A stretch of DNA of 64,000 bases from Ruminococcus flavefaciens (lineage in GTDB: Bacteria; Bacillota; Clostridia; Oscillospirales; Ruminococcaceae). Below, one piece after another: positions 42,892 through 50,666 of this stretch (within the stretch, counting starts at the first letter, position 1; each line of letters begins with the position of its first letter). Made by a program: the position numbers and the translations under genes. Location: positions 1 through 64,000 of the forward strand of contig NZ_FRCT01000016.1 in NCBI RefSeq assembly GCF_900143025.1, read 5' to 3'. The notes beneath the pieces were generated by a model. The model was not told the origin of the DNA, did not search any database, and worked only from the letters and a program-made list of their open reading frames with translations.

Positions 42892-43753
42892 ATACAACCC
42901 CATAGTCATTGCAGTATGGTTTTTCAGCGTTACAGGGATAGCAATGTTCTGCAACTATCCCCTGCTCATGGCGATATCACTTATGGGCGGAGTGCTTTTA
43001 TTCATGGTAAGGAACGGATTTTCTCACGGTAAGGAGCATCTTTTCTTCTGGATACTCTTTGTGATACTCGCCCTTGCAAATCCGCTCGTATCACATAACG
43101 GAAAGACCGTACTCTTTGTTATGAACCATAATCCCGTAACTCTTGAAGCTCTGCTGTACGGCGTGAATTCGGCAGCTATGATAATCGGTGTGCTGTACTG
43201 GTTCCGCTCATTCACTCAGATAATGACGAGCGAAAAGCTGCTGTATCTCACAGGCGCACTTTCGCCAAAGCTGTCGCTTGTGCTGTCAATGGCACTCAGA
43301 TTTGTACCGCTTTTCAGCAGGCAGTCAGCCAAAATCAACGATGCTCAGACCGCAATGGGACTCTACAAGGACGACAACATCATTGACGACATAAAGGGGC
43401 GTACAAGGGTGTTTTCGGTCATGGTAACATGGGCTTTGGAAAACGGCATAATCACGGCAGACAGCATGGAGGCTCGCGGCTACGGCACAGGAAAGCGCAC
43501 TCAGCTGCGGCGCTTCGGTTTCCGCAGCGGGGATATTATCCTGCTCATTGCTACACTGCTGCTTTTAGGCGTAACTGCCGCGGCTGTGGGGACAGACTCC
43601 CTCAGCATAGACTTTTACCCTGAAATAAAACTAAATTCTCCCAATATACTCGGTATATCGGGAATTATATCCTACGGCGCACTCATACTGCTGCCGCTCA
43701 TTATCGAAACGGAGGTCAGATTAAAATGGAAATACTTGCGGTCAACGATCTGA
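42875..43753 (+). CDS. ecfT: ECF transporter T component
   Basis: The energy-coupling membrane subunit (EcfT/CbiQ family) of an ECF importer. The 292 residues have five or six hydrophobic helices and, near residue 200, SMEARGYG, the A-R-G coupling motif that contacts the ATPases. Start set at 42875 (MRKFSEYNP) with GAGGT 8 bp upstream, overlapping the previous gene by 17 bp; the frame runs 30 bp further up. Confidence 0.9.
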   Translation: MRKFSEYNPIVIAVWFFSVTGIAMFCNYPLLMAISLMGGVLLFMVRNGFSHGKEHLFFWILFVILALANPLVSHNGKTVLFVMNHNPVTLEALLYGVNSAAMIIGVLYWFRSFTQIMTSEKLLYLTGALSPKLSLVLSMALRFVPLFSRQSAKINDAQTAMGLYKDDNIIDDIKGRTRVFSVMVTWALENGIITADSMEARGYGTGKRTQLRRFGFRSGDIILLIATLLLLGVTAAAVGTDSLSIDFYPEIKLNSPNILGISGIISYGALILLPLIIETEVRLKWKYLRSTI

Positions 43754-45354
43754 CCTTCACTTACCCTCAATGCAGCTCTCCTGCACTGAAAAACATCTGC
43801 CTTTCACTGGAAAAAGGAGAATTCGCTGTACTCTGTGGAGCTACAGGCAGCGGTAAATCCACTCTGCTGCGTATGCTGAAACGTGAGCTTTCGCCGCTGG
43901 GAGATGTGAGCGGAAATGTCAGCTTCTGCGGAAAGGAGCTATCCTCCCTCGATGACAGGACTTCCGCTGCTTCAATAGGCTTTGTAATGCAGCGTCCCGA
44001 ACAGCAGATAGTCACGGACAAGGTGTGGCATGAGCTTGCCTTCGGACTGGAAAATCTGGGCGTAAAGTCCGATGAGATATACCGACGCATTGCTGAAATG
44101 GCAAGCTATTTCGGTATCGGCGACTGGTTTGACAGAGATACCGCTGAGCTTTCGGGCGGACAGAAGCAGCTCCTCAATCTTGCTTCCGTCCTTGTCATGC
44201 AGCCCGAGCTGCTTATACTCGACGAACCTACCGCACAGCTTGACCCTATTGCTGCCGCAGACTTCATAGCTACCCTCAAACGACTCAATCAAGATTTCGG
44301 TCTTACTATAATAATGGCGGAGCACCGCCTTGAGGACGTTGTTCCCATATGCGATAAGCTCATAGTCATGGAAAAGGGCAGTATCATCGCTGATGCTCCC
44401 CCCTCAGAAGCTGTTGCACAGCTTAAAAACCGCCCTCAGATACTCTGCGGTATGCCTGCGGCTTCGCGTATTTACGCAATGCTCGGCGGCAGCGGCAGCT
44501 GTCCGCTGACAGTCCGCGAGGGCAGGTCTTTCATCGAAAACAGCTATAATAATACGACCCGTGTACTTCCGCAGGCATCGTATGAGCATAACGACTCTGC
44601 GGCACTTGAATTCAAGGACGTTTATTTCCGCTATTCCCGTGACGGCAGGGACATTCTTGACGGACTGAGCTTCACAGTGTACAGCAGTGAGATATTCTGC
44701 ATATTGGGTGGAAATGGCTCAGGCAAGACTACTGCTCTTTCCGCAGCAGCAGGGCTCCTCAGAGCCTACAGCGGCAGGATAAAGGTGCTTGGCAAGAAGC
44801 TTAAAGAATACAAAAACCGCTCTCTTTACCGCGAATGTCTTGCAATGCTTCCTCAGGACGTTCAGACAGTATTTCTGAAAAATACTGTCCGCGAGGAACT
44901 TGAAGAATGTGGTGCGGAGCTTTCTGAGCTGCCTTACGACATTTCTCATCTCCTTGACAAGCACCCATACGACCTTTCAGGCGGTGAACAACAACTTGCT
45001 GCACTTGCAAAGGTACTCGCCGCAAAGCCGAAAATACTGCTTCTCGACGAGCCTACAAAGGGGCTTGACTCCGCTGCAAAGCTCAACATGATAAAAGTTA
45101 TGCAAAGCCTGAAGGCTAAAGGAGTAACCATTATAACCGTTACTCACGATGTGGAATTTGCCGCAGTCTGTGCAGACAGGTGCGCTATGTTCTTTGGCGG
45201 AAAAATCGTTTCCACAGGTACTCCACATGATTTCTTCCCTCGCAGCAGCTTTTACACAACTGCTGTGAGCAGAATGACCCGCGGTTATTACGACAATATC
45301 ATCACCGTTGACGACGCAGCCGAAATATGCCGAATTAACGGCAGAAGGGAGTAG
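43726..45354 (+). CDS. ecfA: ECF transporter ATPase, fused A1-A2
   Basis: Two ABC ATPase domains in one 542-residue chain. First: GATGSGKSTLLRML (about 38-51), ELSGGQKQLLNL, LLILDEPTAQLD. Second: GGNGSGKTTALSAAAG (about 326), LSGGEQQLAALAKV, LLLDEPTKGLD. The fusion replaces the usual separate EcfA1 and EcfA2. It overlaps ecfT by 28 bp, with GGAGGT before its ATG. Confidence 0.93.
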   Translation: MEILAVNDLTFTYPQCSSPALKNICLSLEKGEFAVLCGATGSGKSTLLRMLKRELSPLGDVSGNVSFCGKELSSLDDRTSAASIGFVMQRPEQQIVTDKVWHELAFGLENLGVKSDEIYRRIAEMASYFGIGDWFDRDTAELSGGQKQLLNLASVLVMQPELLILDEPTAQLDPIAAADFIATLKRLNQDFGLTIIMAEHRLEDVVPICDKLIVMEKGSIIADAPPSEAVAQLKNRPQILCGMPAASRIYAMLGGSGSCPLTVREGRSFIENSYNNTTRVLPQASYEHNDSAALEFKDVYFRYSRDGRDILDGLSFTVYSSEIFCILGGNGSGKTTALSAAAGLLRAYSGRIKVLGKKLKEYKNRSLYRECLAMLPQDVQTVFLKNTVREELEECGAELSELPYDISHLLDKHPYDLSGGEQQLAALAKVLAAKPKILLLDEPTKGLDSAAKLNMIKVMQSLKAKGVTIITVTHDVEFAAVCADRCAMFFGGKIVSTGTPHDFFPRSSFYTTAVSRMTRGYYDNIITVDDAAEICRINGRRE

Positions 45355-45358
45355 TGCC

Positions 45359-46045
45359 ATGCTCCTGATAAAAAGCAAAAAAATGCGCGATATGATAAGG
45401 ATTGCCGTCCCGTTTATTGCAGTGCCTATGATAACGATAGTGGGAGCAGTTGCTTTCGACGAAAAAAAGCACATAATCATATCTCTCGCCGTAGCGGTTT
45501 CTGCACTTCTCCTATTCGCGGCAGGCTTTGAAAAAAAGTCCACGGGAACGCGCCGAATGGTCATTGTTGCAGTCATGGTGGCTTTATGCTTTGCAGGACG
45601 CTTTATCCCCTTTCTAAAGCCAATAGCCGCACTTACTATAATTACAGCTCTGTATCTCGGCAGTGAAGCAGGCTTCTTGGTAGGTTCGTTGTCTGCAATA
45701 CTCTCCAATTTCTACTTCGGACAGGGTCCGTGGACTGCCTTTCAGATGCTTGCATGGGGACTTATAGGTTTCTTCGCAGGACTCCTTGCAGACAGGCTCC
45801 TGAAAAGCCGCGTTCTGCTGCTCATATACGGAGCAGCAGCAGGTCTGGCATATTCATTCATCATGGATATATGGACTGTCCTGTGGTATAATCAGGGCTT
45901 CGATATAAATCTCTATCTTGCGGCACTTGTAACAGCTATCCCCTACACTGTGTCATATGCGGTATCAAACGTACTGTTCCTTTATCTGCTCGCGCCGCCT
46001 TTCGGTGAGAAGCTCCAGCGCATTAAGATAAAATACGGAGTATAA
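45359..46045 (+). CDS. ECF transporter substrate-binding (S) component, probably for cobalamin
   Basis: A 228-residue integral membrane protein with about six helices. The block VALCFAGRFIPFLKPIAAL followed by GSEAGFLVGSLSAILSNFYFGQGPW is the ECF S-component pattern. Specificity is not readable from the sequence; the riboswitch and the transcobalamin-like neighbour point to cobalamin, as for CbrT of Lactobacillus. Start set at 45359 with AGGGAG upstream, 4 bp after the ecfA stop. Confidence 0.85.
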   Translation: MLLIKSKKMRDMIRIAVPFIAVPMITIVGAVAFDEKKHIIISLAVAVSALLLFAAGFEKKSTGTRRMVIVAVMVALCFAGRFIPFLKPIAALTIITALYLGSEAGFLVGSLSAILSNFYFGQGPWTAFQMLAWGLIGFFAGLLADRLLKSRVLLLIYGAAAGLAYSFIMDIWTVLWYNQGFDINLYLAALVTAIPYTVSYAVSNVLFLYLLAPPFGEKLQRIKIKYGV

Positions 46046-46080
46046 ACAGCTCTATATCAATTTTCAGAAAGGATAAAACA

Positions 46081-46485
46081 ATGAAAGACTGCATTTTTTG
46101 TAAAATTGCCGACCATTCCATACCGTCAATGACTGTCTATGAGGACGAATATACTATTGCCTTTATGGATACGGCCAAGGACGTTGACGGTCATATTCTT
46201 GTTATCCCCAAAACTCACGCCCATAATATCCTTGACTGCGATAATTATACTCTTTCACAGCTTATATCCGCCGTAAAGAAAGTATCCTGTCATCTTGTTG
46301 AGAACTGCGGCTTCGAGGGAGTCAATCTCCTCAATGCCAGCGGAGAGAGCGCAGGACAGTCCGTACAGCACTTTCATATCCATGTGATACCGAGAAAAAG
46401 CGGCGATAGAATCAACGCATGGCCACATTTTGACGGTGCAAAAGAGGATATTGAAGACGTTTTCAAGAAGATAATTATAAAATAA
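46081..46485 (+). CDS. HIT-family nucleotide hydrolase/transferase
   Basis: A 134-residue HinT-like histidine triad protein: CIFCKIADHSIPS at the start and QHFHIHVIPR with the H-x-H-x-H triad. Such proteins hydrolyse AMP-lysine-type phosphoramidates. It lies 35 bp after the S-component gene, so it may be read from the same transcript. Confidence 0.93.
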   Translation: MKDCIFCKIADHSIPSMTVYEDEYTIAFMDTAKDVDGHILVIPKTHAHNILDCDNYTLSQLISAVKKVSCHLVENCGFEGVNLLNASGESAGQSVQHFHIHVIPRKSGDRINAWPHFDGAKEDIEDVFKKIIIK

Positions 46486-46539
46486 CGCTTTTACTATATT
46501 TTTCGGGCGACGAAACGCCGCCCATACATTTGCAACTTA

Positions 46540-46566
46540 CGAGATGTCGAGGGCGCCGTCCCCTAC
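46540..46566 (-). repeat. GC-rich intergenic repeat, copy 1
   Basis: A 27-bp sequence (on the minus strand GTAGGGGACGGCGCCCTCGA and seven further bases) matches 47777-47803 at 23 of 27 positions in the opposite orientation; all four differences are transitions. A second GC-rich stem GGCG/CGCC lies just before at 46506-46520. The pair flanks pta. Confidence 0.65.
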
Positions 46567-46575
46567 AATTAATAT

Positions 46576-46604
46576 TTGACTTTGCAAAACAACTGTGCTA
46601 TAAT
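46576..46604 (+). promoter_or_regulatory. promoter of pta
   Basis: TTGACT (46576-46581), 17 bp, TATAAT (46599-46604), 38 bp before the ATG. Confidence 0.88.
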
Positions 46605-46642
46605 AGTAGGGTAAAAATTAAATCCAATGGAGGTCTCTCAAA

Positions 46643-47662
46643 ATGGGAATGTTTGACAAGCTTATAGCAAACCTTAAATCCAGCAAGAAAACTATCGTCT
46701 TCACTGAGGGCAGCGATCCACGTATCCTCTCCGCAGCTGACAGACTTATCAAGGAAAACCTCATGGGCGTTATCCTCTGCGGCAACGTTGACGAGGTAAA
46801 GGCTGCTGCAAAGAACGGCGGCTTCAATATTGACAGTGCAGAGATACTTGATCCTGCTACTTATCCTGAAATGGACGCTCTCGTAGCTCAGATGGTAGAG
46901 CTCAGAAAGGGCAAGATGACAGAGGAAGAGTGCCGCACAGCTCTCTCAAAGTCCAACTACTTCGGTACTATGCTCGTTAAGGCTGGCAAGGCAGACGCTC
47001 TTCTCGGCGGTGCTACATACTCCACAGCTGATACAGTAAGACCTGCTCTCCAGATAATCAAGACAAAGAAGGGTTCAAACCTCGTAAGCTCTTCATTCAT
47101 TCTCTTCCGTGAGAAGGACGGCAAGGAAGAAAAGATAGCTATGGGCGACTGCGCTATCAATCTCGGATACACAGACAGACTTGACAAGGACGGCAATGTA
47201 GTTCTTTCAGCTGCAAGACAGCTTGCTGAGGTTGCTGTTGAGACTGCAAAGACTGCTGATTTCTTCGGCATTGATCCTAAGGTAGCAGTTCTCAGCTTCT
47301 CTACATACGGCTCAGGCAAGGGCGGCACAGTTCAGCTCAGCCACGATGCTGTAATCGAAGCAAGAAACATTGATCCTAACCTCGTTATCGACGGTGAATT
47401 CCAGTTCGACGCTGCTGTTTCAGCAGAGGTTGCTAAGACAAAGTGCCCTGACTCAAAGGTTGCAGGACAGGCTAACACATTCATCTTCCCACTTATCGAA
47501 GCTGGTAACATCGGCTACAAGATAGCTCAGAGACTTGGCGGCTATGAGGCTTACGGTCCTATCCTTCAGGGCCTTAACGCTCCTATCAACGACCTTTCAA
47601 GAGGCTGCAACGCTGACGAAGTTTACAAAATGGCTATCATCACAGCAGGTATGGCAAACTGA
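46643..47662 (+). CDS. pta: phosphate acetyltransferase
   Basis: Pta interconverts acetyl-CoA and acetyl phosphate in acetate fermentation. The 339 residues are the usual length for the short form. VFTEGSDPRILSAADRL, MLVKAGKADALLGGATYSTA, VLSFSTYGSGKG and the late NDLSRGCNADEVYKM are family signatures. Codon use is strongly biased (few rare codons), as expected of a highly expressed gene. GGAGGT precedes the ATG. No acetate kinase gene is adjacent. Confidence 0.96.
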   Translation: MGMFDKLIANLKSSKKTIVFTEGSDPRILSAADRLIKENLMGVILCGNVDEVKAAAKNGGFNIDSAEILDPATYPEMDALVAQMVELRKGKMTEEECRTALSKSNYFGTMLVKAGKADALLGGATYSTADTVRPALQIIKTKKGSNLVSSSFILFREKDGKEEKIAMGDCAINLGYTDRLDKDGNVVLSAARQLAEVAVETAKTADFFGIDPKVAVLSFSTYGSGKGGTVQLSHDAVIEARNIDPNLVIDGEFQFDAAVSAEVAKTKCPDSKVAGQANTFIFPLIEAGNIGYKIAQRLGGYEAYGPILQGLNAPINDLSRGCNADEVYKMAIITAGMAN

Positions 47663-47776
47663 GGCAGTTTGATCCCAGCCACGTTGGCACTCGTAAACTC
47701 GTTTACTCTTAACAAAATCGTTAATTGTACATCGCTTACGGCACAAGCTGAATTAATAAAAAAATCGGGACTATAT

Positions 47777-47803
47777 GTAGGGGACGGCGTCCCCGACGTC
47801 CCG
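47777..47803 (+). repeat. GC-rich intergenic repeat, copy 2
   Basis: The inverted partner of 46540-46566. It contains the hairpin GGGGAC/GTCCCC (47780-47785, 47789-47794). A shorter relative (GGGACAGCGTCCC on the minus strand) overlaps the end of the Crp/Fnr gene near 49980-49992. Confidence 0.65.
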
Positions 47804-47834
47804 CAATTCATGCAACAATATAATTATAAAAAAT

Positions 47835-47858
47835 GGGACTGCATTTGTTTGCAGTCCC
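47835..47858. terminator. bidirectional terminator between pta and the anti-sigma-like gene
   Basis: An 8-bp stem GGGACTGC/GCAGTCCC with TTTGTGTTTTT on the plus side and ATTTTTTATA on the minus side. It separates the convergent genes. Confidence 0.9.
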
Positions 47859-47867
47859 TTTGTGTTT

Positions 47868-48821
47868 TTACTGAGCATTTATATCATTGTTATCTTCATT
47901 TGTTATTTCAACGGGCTTTTCCGTAACATCACTTATGCGCCAGCCATTTTCGGTGTTCACGATAGTAAATGTGGTCTCAAGAGTAAAATTTTGCGACTCG
48001 ATTTGATGTGTATGTCTTATAGCTGCAATTATATTGCCATTCTCGTCAAACTCACTATTTAAATCGTATCCTTCCCATTTTAATGTTTCTACACCGATAT
48101 CGTGGATACCTTTTTCGATATAGTATCCATTATCCGTGGTGCACACGAATGTATGCTTTTTAGTATCTTCATCAATATCAGAACACATTTCAAGTACTTT
48201 ATGTCCTAATTCATTATCAAGTATTTCTAAACAGCGCTTTTCAATATCTGCCCATGTGGGGTATCTCTGGTCGATAACGCGATAGAACTCTAACTGATAC
48301 TCAAACTGACCGTCCTCTGTTTTCATTGTCCTTGAGATAATATCAGACTTGTCAACTTCAAGGTCTCCTGCATGGAGGGCACACATAAACTCCCTGTAAT
48401 CGTCAATAAGAGACTTTGCAATAGTGTCTGTGTCAACTTCCTCTGCTTCGGTCAGTTCCTCTGTAACAGCTTCTGTTACTTCCTCTGTCGTAGTCTCTGT
48501 GGGCTCAAGAACTATCTCCTCCACCTCTGCTGACGGCGACTGACCGCTGCGGCTTATAAACGCCATACTGCCGCCTATTCCGGCAACAAGGAGCACAGCC
48601 GCAGCCGCAACACTTGCGCCCTTATACCACTTAGGTCTGCGGTATTTTTCAACTCCCGATACATCAATACAGTTATTCTCATTTTCATTGTTTATATCAA
48701 ACTTTCTTTTACTCATAGCGTACAGCCTCTCTTTCTGCTCGTCATTGAGGACGGGATACTCTTTCGAGAGCCTGTCAGCAGTTTTGTCATCTATATCATT
48801 GAATAAATCCTCTGATCTCAT
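47868..48821 (-). CDS. membrane protein, putative anti-sigma partner
   Basis: A 317-residue protein. Residues 1-65 are cytosolic and charged, one membrane helix lies at about 68-88 (ASVAAAAVLLVAGIGGSMAF), an acidic E/T-rich stretch follows (about 100-130), and the external part (about 135-300) has two alpha+beta-looking segments ending in TFTIVNTENGWRISDVTEKP, typical of NTF2-like or DUF-type external domains. It overlaps the sigma-factor gene upstream by 4 bp (ATGA), the usual arrangement of a sigma factor and its membrane regulator. No zinc-binding anti-sigma motif is seen, so the role is inferred from context. Confidence 0.7.
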   Translation of the reverse strand: MRSEDLFNDIDDKTADRLSKEYPVLNDEQKERLYAMSKRKFDINNENENNCIDVSGVEKYRRPKWYKGASVAAAAVLLVAGIGGSMAFISRSGQSPSAEVEEIVLEPTETTTEEVTEAVTEELTEAEEVDTDTIAKSLIDDYREFMCALHAGDLEVDKSDIISRTMKTEDGQFEYQLEFYRVIDQRYPTWADIEKRCLEILDNELGHKVLEMCSDIDEDTKKHTFVCTTDNGYYIEKGIHDIGVETLKWEGYDLNSEFDENGNIIAAIRHTHQIESQNFTLETTFTIVNTENGWRISDVTEKPVEITNEDNNDINAQ

Positions 48822-49399
48822 TGATATCCCTCCTCCGTGATACCTGCCTCGCTCAGAAGCTCCCTGAGCTTTTTTCTTGACCTGCTCAGCCTTTTCTGTA
48901 CCGCGGTGTCGCTCAGTCTTACAAGCTCGGCTATTTGTTTTGTTTTCATTCCGTAGTAATAGAAGTAAACTATGATAGACGCATCAGGCTCACCCAGCTT
49001 TTTCATACAGTCGAGAACTGCCTCACGCAGAGCTGCTCTCTCCGCAGTCTCCTCAACTCTGATATCAGCCGAAAGCTCGCCTATGCTCTCCGACTCAATG
49101 GATATTGTAGTTTCAGCCTTAGGTGAAAGCCGCCTGAAATAGCCTATAGCAGTACGTTTTGCTATAGTGCCGATTATTCCTCTCAGATCGCCGTCTGCCT
49201 CTGCATGGCTTTCAAGATATCGGAATACCGCCGCAAATGTATCGCTGAGACACTCGTCAATGTCCTCGCTTGTGCCGCAGCCCTTCAGCTTGTTTGCGCA
49301 TATCGCATAAACATACCCGCAATACTCGTCAAACAGCGCACGTCTGCCCTCCTCGGCTGACTGCTCCATTTTACAGTGCAGCTCTTTATCTGTCATCAT
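48818..49399 (-). CDS. ECF-type RNA polymerase sigma factor
   Basis: A 193-residue sigma-70 family protein. Region 2 spans about residues 20-90 (FDEYCGYVYAICANKL, DECLSDTFAAVFRYLE); region 4 about 125-180 with the helix-turn-helix YYYGMKTKQIAELVRLSDTA. AAGGAG precedes the ATG. The membrane partner overlaps its end. The target promoters are unknown. Confidence 0.9.
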   Translation of the reverse strand: MMTDKELHCKMEQSAEEGRRALFDEYCGYVYAICANKLKGCGTSEDIDECLSDTFAAVFRYLESHAEADGDLRGIIGTIAKRTAIGYFRRLSPKAETTISIESESIGELSADIRVEETAERAALREAVLDCMKKLGEPDASIIVYFYYYGMKTKQIAELVRLSDTAVQKRLSRSRKKLRELLSEAGITEEGYQ

Positions 49400-49471
49400 T
49401 TCACTCCTTTGAATGCATTCATATATTACACTCGCTTTAGCCTGTGTTTTTCTGACCTGTCATAAAAAACT

Positions 49472-49504
49472 AAGGGAGAGACATTTTCATCAGGTCTCTC
49501 CCTT
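49472..49504 (-). terminator. terminator after the AlbA-domain gene
   Basis: An 11-bp perfect stem AAGGGAGAGAC/GTCTCTCCCTT (49472-49482, 49494-49504), followed on the minus strand by AGTTTTTTATG. It also insulates the sigma-factor gene downstream. Confidence 0.88.
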
Positions 49505-49509
49505 ATTAT

Positions 49510-49959
49510 TCATTTACTTCTCAGCATTTCTGCAACTTCTTCTACGGAGCATTTATAGTCGCCGTCGCCGCTGCGCTTATAAGTGCCTGTATAAATACTT
49601 CCGCCCAGATATATAGGCTCCTCGCCCTTTTTTATACGCGGTACGTTTATCACGATTATATGCTTGCCCTCGGTCTCAACTATCCTCACATCACGCTCGG
49701 CAAGGATATTTCTGCTGACCTTTCTCTTGTCGTTGATTATCTCCCAGAAGTCGCTGATAAGCCACTCGGGGTCAGGCAGGTCTACGGGGTGAAGTGACTT
49801 GTCCTTATGCTCCTCTACACCGAGGAGAATTATACCACCGAGAGTATTTGCGAAAGCAGAATATGTTTCCCAAAGACTTATGGGCAGTCCGCCTATAGCT
49901 TTTTTCGCTTCTATGCGGTTATTTTCCTTGTATTTTTCGATCTTTGTAAGGTCTATCAC
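49510..49959 (-). CDS. stand-alone AlbA/Schlafen-type domain protein
   Basis: A 149-residue protein consisting of one AlbA_2 (Schlafen AAA_4) domain: EAKKAIGGLPISLWETYSAF, then ANTLGGIILLGVEEHKD and the late PIYLGGSIYTGTYKRSGDGD. Most relatives are 400-500 residues with a winged-helix C-terminal part; here the frame ends right after the domain, and no continuation follows. The start is GTG with GGAGGTG upstream. It may be a real short form or a truncated gene. Function unknown. Confidence 0.8.
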   Translation of the reverse strand: MIDLTKIEKYKENNRIEAKKAIGGLPISLWETYSAFANTLGGIILLGVEEHKDKSLHPVDLPDPEWLISDFWEIINDKRKVSRNILAERDVRIVETEGKHIIVINVPRIKKGEEPIYLGGSIYTGTYKRSGDGDYKCSVEEVAEMLRSK

Positions 49960-49991
49960 TTTTTCACCTCCTATACACGGGACGCTGTCCC

Positions 49992-50645
49992 TTACTTACC
50001 GCTGAATATCACAAAGTGATTTTTACAGTAGTCTATCATTCCCTCAGCTCTCATTCGGCTAAGCTCCTTCGACAGAGCTGTACGCTCAAGATTAAGATGA
50101 TCTGCCATTTGCTGGCGGTCGTATGGTATATCGAATTCGCTCTTGCCTGTTTGCAGTGCAACTGTACCGAGATAAGCCATAATGCGCCCTCTTGCACTCT
50201 TTGATGCTGTATGATAGCTTCGCTCCGAAAGCATGAGTTCATTCCTCAGCGACACCATAAGAAGATTATTCCTGAGCTTTACCGCCCATTCTTCATTCCT
50301 GTCCGCAAGCCTGCTCATGTCAAGAAAAAGCACGCTGCAATCCTCGTTTGCGCAGTAATCCACAAGCAACGGCTCATCGGGCAGCATGGCATATGCCGCT
50401 GCAAAAGTCTGTCCTTTCATAATTATGCTCAGGACCTTACGTTCACTGCGCGTATCGCTGCTTTCAACGGAAACACTGCCGTCGGCAACTATGCACAGGT
50501 CATTCGTCATTGTTCCTGCACTGAGTATATTCGTGCCTTTTCTGTAGCTTCTTACTCTCAGCTCCATTGCCATAAGAGCCGTTTCAAGCTCCTCCCTTGA
50601 AAAGTTCACGAACATTGCAGTTTTCAGCAATAATTCAGTGTTCAT
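49992..50645 (-). CDS. Crp/Fnr-family transcriptional regulator
   Basis: A 217-residue regulator. Residues about 10-130 form the cyclic-nucleotide-binding-like beta barrel (GTNILSAGTMTNDLCIVADG); residues about 145-215 the winged helix (YDRQQMADHLNLERTALSKELSRM). The phosphate-binding R/S residues of cAMP-binding Crp are not evident, and no Fnr-type cysteine cluster is present. Its ligand and targets are unknown. Confidence 0.9.
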   Translation of the reverse strand: MNTELLLKTAMFVNFSREELETALMAMELRVRSYRKGTNILSAGTMTNDLCIVADGSVSVESSDTRSERKVLSIIMKGQTFAAAYAMLPDEPLLVDYCANEDCSVLFLDMSRLADRNEEWAVKLRNNLLMVSLRNELMLSERSYHTASKSARGRIMAYLGTVALQTGKSEFDIPYDRQQMADHLNLERTALSKELSRMRAEGMIDYCKNHFVIFSGK

Positions 50646-50666
50646 ATCTCCTCCGAAAAAAGTACG

